NCBI RefSeq assembly: GCF_937919355.1
Contig: NZ_CALFSA010000177.1
Location: forward strand, 1 to 13,674
Source of the DNA: an uncultured Methanofollis sp.
GTDB lineage: Archaea > Halobacteriota > Methanomicrobia > Methanomicrobiales > Methanofollaceae
Reading direction: 5' to 3'
DNA length: 13,674 nt
Positions within the stretch are counted from its first letter, which is position 1; each line of letters starts with the position of its first letter. The notes under the pieces were generated by a model. It worked only from the letters and a program-made list of their open reading frames with translations, searched no databases and had not been told where the DNA came from. The position numbers were made by a program, and so were the translations under genes. Below, piece after piece: positions 5,643 through 11,558 of the stretch.

Positions 5643-7549
5643 AATCCAAGTCCCCTCCTCTTCTCTTCGATGTGTCCGAGGACGCCGTCCGCCGCCGCCG
5701 CAGCGTCGGGTTCAAGCCTGAGGACGCCGCCGGTGATCCCCTCTAGGTCCGCGGTGAGGAGTTTCACCAGGCGTGGGGCGCCGGTCACCGTCGGCACAGG
5801 GTTCACATAGGTGTACAGACCGAAGGCCAGGGCAAAGATAGCGTCGATCGTCGCCTTCTGCTCCATGTACTCGGGAGCGACCGCCGCCACCGGGAGGTCG
5901 GCGACGGGCACGCCGCCAAGGGCCGCACCGACGACGGCGACAAGGTCGGCGAGGCGCCCGGTGTCGGTGCAGGTCCCGAAGGAGAGGACAGGCGGCACAC
6001 CGAGGGTAGTGCAGACCTTCCTGAGGCCGGGCCCGGCCTTCGCCGCGGCCTCCGGGGTGCAGAGGCCGGCGACCTGCATGGCCGCGTTCCCGCACCCCAT
6101 CGAGAGCACCAGGACGTCGCGCCTGATCAGTTCCTCGGCCACCGCCACCGAGTGGATGTCCTGTCCCGAATTACGGAGGGTCGTGCAGGAGACGAGGCCT
6201 GCGACGCCCCGGATCGATCCGTCCCTGATCGCGTCCAGGAGAGGGACGAGACTCCCGCCGAGAGCGGCGACGATGCTCTCGGGCGAGAAACCGACGACAG
6301 CCCGGCCGACAGGGAGGCCGCGGACGGGTTCGACCTTCCCGCGCCTCTGCCTGAAGTTCTCGACCCCCATCTGGAGGAGGGCCGCCGCCTGCTCCCGCGC
6401 CTCTGCCGGGTCATAGTCCACCCTTTCATCGACGCCCTCGAAAGCGACGAGTTCGGAGACAGGGACGAGTTTGAAGTGGAACTTTTCGGCATACACAGGG
6501 TCGAGAGGGAGGGAGCAGTTCATGTCCGCCACAAAGACGTCCACGGCACCGGTGGCAAGCACCGCCTCCTGCATGATCCAGTTCCCTGTATAGCCCCAGA
6601 AGACATCGTCCGCCTCCAGGCGCTGGACCATCTCCTGCCCGGTCTCGATATTCGCGATCACCCTGATCCCCTTTGCCCCGGCCGCATGCGCCCGTTTCTG
6701 CCAGGCGGGGTCGCGGGCGAGGTCCGCCAGGGCGAAGCCGAGGAATGGTTCGTGGCCGTTCGGGAGGATGTTCACATAGTCCGGGTCGAGGACGCCGAGG
6801 TCCACCCGCATCACATGGGGAGACGGCGTCCCGAAGAGGGCGTCCTGGAGAGACTCGAGGACAAGTTGACTCTGGTAGGCCATCGCAATCGAAAGGCGCA
6901 TCGCCTTCTTCGCCAGGCTCACATAGTCCCCGTCCACGTTCGTGAGAGAGGAACTCGTGGCGAGCATCATCTCGCCGTAGATACCGCCGGGGAAGATCCT
7001 GGCGTCCTTCCAGACCCTGACCCGGTCGGCAGGCGCAAGGAGTCCGACGATCTCGCTCGGTTCGTCAGACCTGCGGTGGAAGTCGTCCTCGACAAAGGTG
7101 CAGAGAGAGAGGGCAAGTCTGTCTGTCGGCATGCCGGTGTCAAGGCCGAGCCTCGCCGCAAAGGCCTTCAATTTTTCCGGGTCTTTCACGCGGAAAGGCG
7201 TCCTGCCATGGGCCGTCTCCCGCAGTGTCCTCACAGTCTGCTCGCAGTGGTAGTGGTAGGTGGCGGCCCCCATCACATTGCGCAGGAGCATCATCCGCAT
7301 CGCCATGCCGTCTGCGGAGATCCCGCAGACACCGCGTTTGTCTGCGGCAGCATCGGCCCTGCACGGCCCGTTCGAGCAAAAATCACAGCGGACACCTCCC
7401 ATGCAGAAGCGACACCTGGCGTCCGGGTCGCCCCCGATACCCTGGGCCTCGTAGCGGTCCCAGAGATTGGAGAGCCCCATATCATGGATTTTTTTATAGA
7501 CCGCCCTCACAGACGGGTGGTATGAGATCCTCTTCTCATCCAATTGCAT
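5639..7549 (-). CDS. cooS: CooS-like CODH/HCP-superfamily metalloenzyme with an atypical active site
   Basis: The 636-residue protein aligns along its length with the catalytic subunit of anaerobic Ni-CODH, from HPSVRAVYKK and WDRYEAQG to the closing EEKRRGLGL. N-terminal cysteines C46, C49, C55, C58, C63 and C75 fit the D and B cluster region, but the second D-cluster Cys of CooSII (C47) is Arg54. Recalling Carboxydothermus CooSII, C-cluster ligands H261, C333, C446, C476 and C526 are matched by H266, C345, C455, C486 and C527. C295 is Glu302, and the catalytic H93 is Tyr98. All positions that ligate the HCP hybrid cluster are present: H266, E306, C345, C455, C486, C527, E563, with K565 in MEQKA like YEQKA of HCP. 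CO oxidation is therefore doubtful; a hydroxylamine/NO-type or unknown activity is possible. The start at 7549 gives the family N-terminus and has GGAGG just upstream. No CooF or CooC is nearby; the small NAC-type gene follows with an ATGA overlap. Confidence 0.85.
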   Translation of the reverse strand: MQLDEKRISYHPSVRAVYKKIHDMGLSNLWDRYEAQGIGGDPDARCRFCMGGVRCDFCSNGPCRADAAADKRGVCGISADGMAMRMMLLRNVMGAATYHYHCEQTVRTLRETAHGRTPFRVKDPEKLKAFAARLGLDTGMPTDRLALSLCTFVEDDFHRRSDEPSEIVGLLAPADRVRVWKDARIFPGGIYGEMMLATSSSLTNVDGDYVSLAKKAMRLSIAMAYQSQLVLESLQDALFGTPSPHVMRVDLGVLDPDYVNILPNGHEPFLGFALADLARDPAWQKRAHAAGAKGIRVIANIETGQEMVQRLEADDVFWGYTGNWIMQEAVLATGAVDVFVADMNCSLPLDPVYAEKFHFKLVPVSELVAFEGVDERVDYDPAEAREQAAALLQMGVENFRQRRGKVEPVRGLPVGRAVVGFSPESIVAALGGSLVPLLDAIRDGSIRGVAGLVSCTTLRNSGQDIHSVAVAEELIRRDVLVLSMGCGNAAMQVAGLCTPEAAAKAGPGLRKVCTTLGVPPVLSFGTCTDTGRLADLVAVVGAALGGVPVADLPVAAVAPEYMEQKATIDAIFALAFGLYTYVNPVPTVTGAPRLVKLLTADLEGITGGVLRLEPDAAAAADGVLGHIEEKRRGLGL

Positions 7550-7585
7550 CTCCTCCGGCGGCGGCCGCGTCCACCACCGCCACCC

Positions 7586-7608
7586 CCCTCTCAAGGAGAG
7601 GGAATAAA
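7586..7608 (-). promoter_or_regulatory. TATA box and 7-bp inverted repeat upstream of cooS
   Basis: CCCTCTC-AAG-GAGAGGG (7586-7602) is a perfect 7-bp inverted repeat with a 3-base spacer. It directly abuts a TATA-like TTTATT on the minus strand (7603-7608). The predicted transcription start lies near 7578, so the palindrome sits between TATA box and start, a classic place for a repressor operator. It could instead act as an upstream element for the divergent cupin gene. Confidence 0.5.
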
Positions 7609-7690
7609 CCTGTCGTCGACCGGTGGGTCGCGGGGTGCGGGAGACCCAAAGGTATTCAATGAAGGAAACGGAGTATCGGCGGGTGAGCAC

Positions 7691-8029
7691 ATGATTACAC
7701 GAACTGTCATGGAGACCCCGGTCGAGAAGAACCCGCACGGCGTGGACGCACGGAAGGTCTACGACACCGAGCATGCAACGATGGTCCACATCACTCTGCA
7801 GCCCGGAGAGAGTCTGAAAAAGCATATCACCCCTGTCGACGTCGCCTTCTATGTCCTGGAAGGGAGAGGAGTCGTCGAGATCGGGGAGGAGAGGCGGGAG
7901 TGCGGGCCCGACACCCTGGTCGAGAGTCCGGCACATCTTCCGCACCGCTGGACCAACGAGGGCGACCGGCCTTTCCGCGTCCTTGTCGTCAAGGTGCCGC
8001 GGCCGACCGGGGCGACGCGTCTTTTGTGA
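7691..8029 (+). CDS. Small single-domain cupin
   Basis: The 112-residue protein fits one cupin beta-barrel. Motif 1 is PGESLKKHITPVDVAFYVLEG at 38-58, with His45 and the usual glycine at the end. Motif 2 is SPAHLPHRWTNEG at 79-91, matching the 'P.H.PH...N' pattern. Candidate metal ligands are His45, His82 and His85. The second His and the Glu of the canonical motif 1 are absent, so metal binding may be partial. The start at 7691 is chosen because GGTGA lies four bases upstream; the long upstream extension of this frame overlaps the cooS start and has no homology signal. The gene diverges from cooS with 141 bases between start codons, so co-regulation through the palindrome at 7586-7602 is possible. 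The substrate is unknown; such cupins are variously isomerases, dioxygenases or ligand sensors. Confidence 0.8.
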   Translation: MITRTVMETPVEKNPHGVDARKVYDTEHATMVHITLQPGESLKKHITPVDVAFYVLEGRGVVEIGEERRECGPDTLVESPAHLPHRWTNEGDRPFRVLVVKVPRPTGATRLL

Positions 8030-8050
8030 CGGGTCGGGCAGGAACCTCCC

Positions 8051-8066
8051 CCATACCTTTAAGATG
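8051..8066 (+). promoter_or_regulatory. TATA box of the gerW-type operon
   Basis: CATACCTTTAAGATGA contains a TTTAAG core near 8058, predicting a transcript start near 8082, about a dozen bases before ATG 8095. This also argues against the GTG at 8086 as start codon. Confidence 0.4.
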
Positions 8067-8094
8067 AGTTCTGCCCTCTCAGAGTGTGAAGAAC

Positions 8095-8517
8095 ATGACA
8101 GGCGATGAGATGATCAGGGTAACGGCGGAGGAACTCCGCAATTTCGTATCGTCAAAGGCCATCATCGGCGATCCGCTCGATCTCGGCGACAAAGTTATCT
8201 TCGCGATCGCCGGGTTCGGCTTCGGTTTCGGTGCCGCTGCAGCGAGGGGCACGGACGCAAGCGGCGAAGGCGGTGGCGGCGAAGGAGGCGGGGCCGGGGC
8301 CGGTGTCGAACCGGTCGCCCTTCTCGTTGTCCACAAGGACGTGAAGGGCCCGGAAGGGGTGCAGATCTACTCTCTCAAGAAGAAGGGGCCGATCGCCGAG
8401 ATCATCGAGAGTATCGGGGAAGTCGTCCCCCCTATGGTCGAGCGGGTCGCCTCGAAGGTCGGCAAACCGGAAAAGGTGGAGGAGAAGGAGAAGAAAACCG
8501 AACAGGGAACTGAGTAG
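8095..8517 (+). CDS. GerW/YtfJ-family protein
   Basis: This 140-residue protein has the GerW (YtfJ) layout: an N-terminal helix (EELRNFVSSKAIIGDP), a strand with a GD turn followed by GDKVIFAIAGFGFGFG at 31-46, a glycine-rich loop (about 51-70), then the conserved strand VEPVALLVVHKD at 71-82, a last strand near GVQIYSL, and a hydrophilic Lys/Glu tail from about 123. In Bacillus the family is linked to spore germination, but archaea do not sporulate and the archaeal role is unknown. ATG 8095 is preferred over an in-frame GTG at 8086 because a GTGA sits at the right distance upstream. It is the first gene of an operon with DUF2953 and a small GerW-like protein. The same GerW-DUF2953 pairing (ytfJ/ytfI) is known in Bacillus, which supports the call. 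Confidence 0.85.
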   Translation: MTGDEMIRVTAEELRNFVSSKAIIGDPLDLGDKVIFAIAGFGFGFGAAAARGTDASGEGGGGEGGGAGAGVEPVALLVVHKDVKGPEGVQIYSLKKKGPIAEIIESIGEVVPPMVERVASKVGKPEKVEEKEKKTEQGTE

Positions 8518-8528
8518 ACAGGTCGAGT

Positions 8529-9185
8529 ATGGCCGGCGGCGACCTTCTCGTCTTCCTTGTGTATTATGCCGGTATCGGTGTCATCCTCCTCTGCGTCCTC
8601 CTCCTCCCCCTGCGGGTAGGGGCCGCGGGGGCCTATGAGGGCGGGACTGGGACCGTCTCCCTCTCCCTGAAGTGGGCGGCTTTCGGTGTGAGCGTCAAGA
8701 AAGAAACAGCCTGGCATGCCGATCTCCTGGTCGGCGGCACCACCCTCTTTTCGTGGACACTGCCGGAGGCCGGGCCGGAAGAGACTGGAGAGGAGGAGAG
8801 AGAAGAGGAAGAAGAGGGCGGGCTTCCCCCTCTTCCCCTGGCCCTGGAAACACTCCACGCACTTTTCCCGCACATCACCCGTCTTCTCGGCAGGGTCCAC
8901 ACCCACACCACTCTCGAAAGCCTCGCCCTCTGGATAAGGGCCGATTTCGGCGGACCCATCACAACAGGGAAGGTCTTCGGCATGGTGCAGGCGCTTCGTG
9001 GCATCCTGGGGCCGACCCCGATCGATCTCGATATGGAGCCCCTTTTTTCTGGGGGCGATCCGGCAGGACGGGGCGAGGTACGACTCATTATCGACAGGCC
9101 GGTCGCCCTCCTCGGCGCTGCGGCTGATTTTGCCCTCGCACCGCCGGTCCGCCGGATCATCCTTGAAAGTGGAGAGGAGAAATGA
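8529..9185 (+). CDS. DUF2953 membrane-anchored protein (YtfI-like)
   Basis: The 218-residue protein starts with a single hydrophobic membrane segment (residues about 5-28, LLVFLVYYAGIGVILLCVLL), followed by strands typical of DUF2953 (VSLSLKWAAFGVSV near 42-55). A low-complexity acidic linker of about 15 mostly Glu residues lies at 82-97, then come a helix and a C-terminal beta region (ESLALWIRADFGGPITTG at about 129-146, then RGEVRLIIDRPVALLGAAADF). DUF2953 proteins are paired with GerW in Firmicutes; here the gene begins 11 bases after the GerW-family stop, so the pairing is kept across domains of life. The bulk probably faces one side of the cytoplasmic membrane. Biochemical function is unknown. 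The stop overlaps the next start as ATGA. Confidence 0.75.
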   Translation: MAGGDLLVFLVYYAGIGVILLCVLLLPLRVGAAGAYEGGTGTVSLSLKWAAFGVSVKKETAWHADLLVGGTTLFSWTLPEAGPEETGEEEREEEEEGGLPPLPLALETLHALFPHITRLLGRVHTHTTLESLALWIRADFGGPITTGKVFGMVQALRGILGPTPIDLDMEPLFSGGDPAGRGEVRLIIDRPVALLGAAADFALAPPVRRIILESGEEK

Positions 9186-9427
9186 AGGAAGAGATTACCG
9201 TCGGTGAGGTGCGCACGGGCGGGGGACGCGCCGTCGTGCCGATCGTGCGGAGCGTGCTCTGCTCATGGCAGGGAGGGGGGTACCTCGCCGCCGAACCAGT
9301 CGCGGTCGTCGTGGCGGGTCCTGACGGCGCACTCCTCGTCGGTTCAAGGGGCGAGGACCTCCCTGCGGATATGGTCAGTAAAGCGGTGGACCGGGCATAT
9401 GCCGCTCTTGGTGCAGAGGGCGGGTGA
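9182..9427 (+). CDS. Small GerW-like protein, third gene of the operon
   Basis: An 81-residue protein with ATG overlapping the DUF2953 stop by four bases (ATGA). Its core, EVRTGGGRAVVPIVRS (residues 9-24), then GGGYLAAEPVAVVVAGPDG (31-49), follows the GerW pattern of 'GxxxI/V-x-P-V', a glycine-rich turn and 'PVA-hydrophobic' strand, but in a stripped-down form without the long glycine loop or charged tail. I infer it is a minimal relative of the first gene in the operon, so the two may form a mixed oligomer. It may be specific to methanogens. Function unknown. A T run at 9441-9446 ends the operon. Confidence 0.65.
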   Translation: MKEEITVGEVRTGGGRAVVPIVRSVLCSWQGGGYLAAEPVAVVVAGPDGALLVGSRGEDLPADMVSKAVDRAYAALGAEGG

Positions 9428-9440
9428 CACACAACAGTTC

Positions 9441-9446
9441 TTTTTT
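9441..9446 (+). terminator. T6 terminator after the gerW-type operon
   Basis: Six T residues 14 bases after the stop codon of the third gene and before the promoter of the next operon. Confidence 0.45.
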
Positions 9447-9467
9447 CGGATATGATAGCAAACATCA

Positions 9468-9480
9468 ATGAATTTATAGC
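9468..9480 (+). promoter_or_regulatory. TATA box of the fmdE-ABC operon
   Basis: TTTATA at 9473-9478 lies with its centre about 25 bases before ATG 9501. The predicted transcript therefore starts at the start codon, and no Shine-Dalgarno sequence is present, so the first gene is probably leaderless. Confidence 0.55.
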
Positions 9481-9500
9481 ACGAATGCTGATGATCCTTC

Positions 9501-9941
9501 ATGTACAGACACGACGGCTGTCAGTATCTCAATCTCGAAAAGAACTTCACGGTGAGAGACCTCGCCGCATTCCATGGTCACCTTGGTCCCTATATCGTCA
9601 TCGGATACAGGATAGGGAAATACGCGCGCGAGCACGTCTGCGACGACCCCTTCAACCTCAGGGCGCGGGTCTACTGTGCAGGCACGCCCCCCCAGTCCTG
9701 CCTCGCTGACGGTGTCCAGCTCGGCAGCGGGTGCACCCTCGGCAAAAGGAACATCGAGATCATCGAGAGTGAGCAGGTAGCCGTCGAGTTTGAAACAGAC
9801 GGCAGGACTATCAGGATCGTCCCCCTGCCCTTCGGCCTTCCAGACGGAGACGGAGACGACTACGAGGCCCTGATCGAGGCCTTCGCCGAAGAGATGTACT
9901 ATCTCGACGACGCCGAACTCTTCACCGCCGGCGAGCGCTGA
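9501..9941 (+). CDS. FmdE-family (formylmethanofuran dehydrogenase subunit E-like) protein
   Basis: This 146-residue protein contains the FmdE core: AAFHGHLGPYIVIGYRIGK at residues 22-40, then PPQSCLADGVQLGSGCTLGK at 63-82, both near-diagnostic for the family. Conserved His25, His27, Cys67 and Cys78 are candidate metal ligands. The zinc-ribbon tail found in many longer FmdE proteins is absent. FmdE copurified with molybdenum formylmethanofuran dehydrogenase, but many family members lie away from that enzyme. Here it leads an operon with an ABC-3 metal transporter, so a role in handling the imported metal in the cytoplasm is plausible inference. The ATPase gene begins two bases after its stop. 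Confidence 0.85.
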   Translation: MYRHDGCQYLNLEKNFTVRDLAAFHGHLGPYIVIGYRIGKYAREHVCDDPFNLRARVYCAGTPPQSCLADGVQLGSGCTLGKRNIEIIESEQVAVEFETDGRTIRIVPLPFGLPDGDGDDYEALIEAFAEEMYYLDDAELFTAGER

Positions 9942-9943
9942 AG

Positions 9944-10684
9944 ATGCGTGACGGCACCATCAACCTTGCAGGCGTCTCCACCGCCTACGAAGGGTCTGAC
10001 AGGCCGGTGATCAGGGATATCTCATTCACAATAACCCCGGGAGAGTTCGTCGTCGTCGGCGGCCCGAACGGCGCCGGAAAGACGACGCTCCTTGAGACGG
10101 TCAACGGGATGCTCCCGATCACCCGCGGCCGGGCGACGGTCTGCGGTCTCGACGTCGCCTCCCGCGGGTATGAGATCCGCAGGCGGGTCGGCTACGTCAT
10201 CCAGAACTTCGCCTTCGACCCCCTCGCTCCTTTCACCGTCAGGGACGTCGTGATGATGGGGCGCTACGGACTTCTGGGTTACGGCAGGCGGCCAGGGGAG
10301 GAGGACAGGAAGATCGCACGGGAGGTGATGGCACTCCTCGGCATCGAAGACCTTGCCGGGAGGCCGATCGGCAAACTCTCCGGCGGGCAGCAGCAGAAGG
10401 TGCTCATCGCCCAGAGCCTTGTCAAAAGACCCGACGTCCTCCTCCTCGACGAACCCTTCTCCAACCTCGACCTCGGCACACGCGATTTTATCTGCGGGGT
10501 GCTCGACGGCATTGCAGACGAAGGCTGCACCATCATGATGGTCTCGCACGCCTTCGACGCCCTCCCCGACCGGGAGGTGAGAGTGCTTGTGATGAACGAC
10601 GGGCACCTCATCTTCAACAGGCCCTGCCGGGCAGACGAGGTCGAGGACCACGTCCGCACCCTCTCGGGAGGTCACCATGCTTGA
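9944..10684 (+). CDS. Metal ABC transporter ATPase (ZnuC/MntB-like)
   Basis: The 246-residue protein has all ABC ATPase motifs: Walker A GPNGAGKTT at 40-48, Q-loop Gln87, signature LSGGQQQKV at 145-153, Walker B VLLLDEP with catalytic Glu170, D-loop SNLD, and switch His202. Length and the signature resemble ATPases of the zinc/manganese/iron-chelate ABC-3 systems. It powers import through the adjacent permease at the cytoplasmic face of the membrane. It starts two bases after the FmdE-family stop and its last eight bases overlap the permease gene, so the three genes form a tight operon. No motif is missing. Confidence 0.9.
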   Translation: MRDGTINLAGVSTAYEGSDRPVIRDISFTITPGEFVVVGGPNGAGKTTLLETVNGMLPITRGRATVCGLDVASRGYEIRRRVGYVIQNFAFDPLAPFTVRDVVMMGRYGLLGYGRRPGEEDRKIAREVMALLGIEDLAGRPIGKLSGGQQQKVLIAQSLVKRPDVLLLDEPFSNLDLGTRDFICGVLDGIADEGCTIMMVSHAFDALPDREVRVLVMNDGHLIFNRPCRADEVEDHVRTLSGGHHA

Positions 10685-11504
10685 GTTCCTCATCCTGAAC
10701 AACATCGTCTGTCACGCGGTCGAGGCGATGCTCTTCGCCTCCATCGCCTGTAGCGTTCTGGGGGTGATCATCACGCAGATGAACATCTCCTCCATCGGTT
10801 TTACAATGACACACGCCGCCTTTGCCGGAGCGGCCGCCGGGATCTTCTTCGGCCTCGACGGGACGGTCGCGGCAGTCCTTGCAAGCCTGACAATCGCCGT
10901 CATCCTTGGCCCCCTCTCTGAGAAGGCGCGGATGCCCACGGACACGATCCTCGGCATCCTCTTCGGGATGATGATGGCCATTGCCATATTCTTCATCTCG
11001 TACATGCAGTACCTCGGGACGGGCGTCAACACGAGTTCCCTTCTCTTCGGGAACGTCGTCTCCCTGTACCGCGAGGAGATCTACGCCCTCGCCCTCATCT
11101 CCATCGCCGCCGTCCTCTTTGTCCTGACCTTCTTCAAGGAGATCACGGCCGTCATCTTCAACAAAAAGATCGCCGAAGCAGCAGGGATCAGGGTACGCCC
11201 TATTTTCTACGCACTCCTCTTCATGATCGCCATCTCGGTCTCCCTCTCCCTCAACATCATCGGCGGCCTCCTCCTCTATGTCTGGCTCGTCACGCCGGCG
11301 GCGATCGCCTACCAGTTCTGCTCCACCGTCAGAGACCTCTTCCTTGTCGCCCCCCTTGTCGCCGCAACGGTCAGCGTCACAGGGGCATGGATCGGGCTCC
11401 AGCACTCCCTCCCTGTCGGCCCTCTCATCGCCGTCGTCTTCAGCGGCCTCTTCCTGGTGGCTGTACTCCTCTCACCGAAACGCCGGGTCCCGAAGGGTGA
11501 ATGA
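10677..11504 (+). CDS. ABC-3 family metal transporter permease (ZnuB-like)
   Basis: This 275-residue, very hydrophobic protein has about eight membrane segments and the ABC-3 family features: an early 'SSIGFTMTHAAFAGAA' segment (near residues 38-53, matching the family's 'G-x-A-x-S-H-A-x-x-G' motif with Thr in place of Ser), a cytoplasmic coupling region, KKIAEAAGIRV at about 162-172 (the 'A...G' helix that contacts the ATPase), then LNIIGGLLLYVWLVTPAAIAYQ. It forms the membrane channel for the metal or metal chelate. The start is well supported by GGAGGT a few bases upstream. The binding protein for the system is probably the next gene, although that has its own promoter. Confidence 0.9.
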   Translation: MLEFLILNNIVCHAVEAMLFASIACSVLGVIITQMNISSIGFTMTHAAFAGAAAGIFFGLDGTVAAVLASLTIAVILGPLSEKARMPTDTILGILFGMMMAIAIFFISYMQYLGTGVNTSSLLFGNVVSLYREEIYALALISIAAVLFVLTFFKEITAVIFNKKIAEAAGIRVRPIFYALLFMIAISVSLSLNIIGGLLLYVWLVTPAAIAYQFCSTVRDLFLVAPLVAATVSVTGAWIGLQHSLPVGPLIAVVFSGLFLVAVLLSPKRRVPKGE

Positions 11505-11510
11505 CCTCTA

Positions 11511-11515
11511 TTTTT
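11511..11515 (+). terminator. T-run after the permease gene
   Basis: TTTTT begins seven bases after the permease stop. It may end the fmdE-ABC transcript, separating it from the binding-protein gene. The run is short, so read-through is possible. Confidence 0.3.
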
Positions 11516-11523
11516 AATTTAGC

Positions 11524-11537
11524 AAGAGATATATGAT
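11524..11537 (+). promoter_or_regulatory. TATA box of the solute-binding protein gene
   Basis: AAGAGATATATGAT, centred near 11531, predicts a transcript start near 11556, three bases before ATG 11559. No ribosome binding site is visible, so the message is likely leaderless. TTAACACATTGTTAA (11539-11553) just downstream is a near-palindrome (TTAACA and TGTTAA around CAT) that could be a regulator site. Confidence 0.5.
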
Positions 11538-11558
11538 CGTTAACACATTGTTAAACAT

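Noticed and set aside
6152..7525. Long plus-strand open frame (457 codons) opposite the CooS-like gene
   Set aside because: It is the mirror of a well-supported conserved gene; codon bias in GC-rich DNA keeps the opposite frame open. The translation is rich in Arg, His, Asp and Glu with no family features.
7544..7690. Extension of the cupin frame back to 7544
   Set aside because: It overlaps the cooS start and promoter, reads as Pro/Arg-rich low-complexity sequence, and ATG 7691 has a clear GGTGA upstream.
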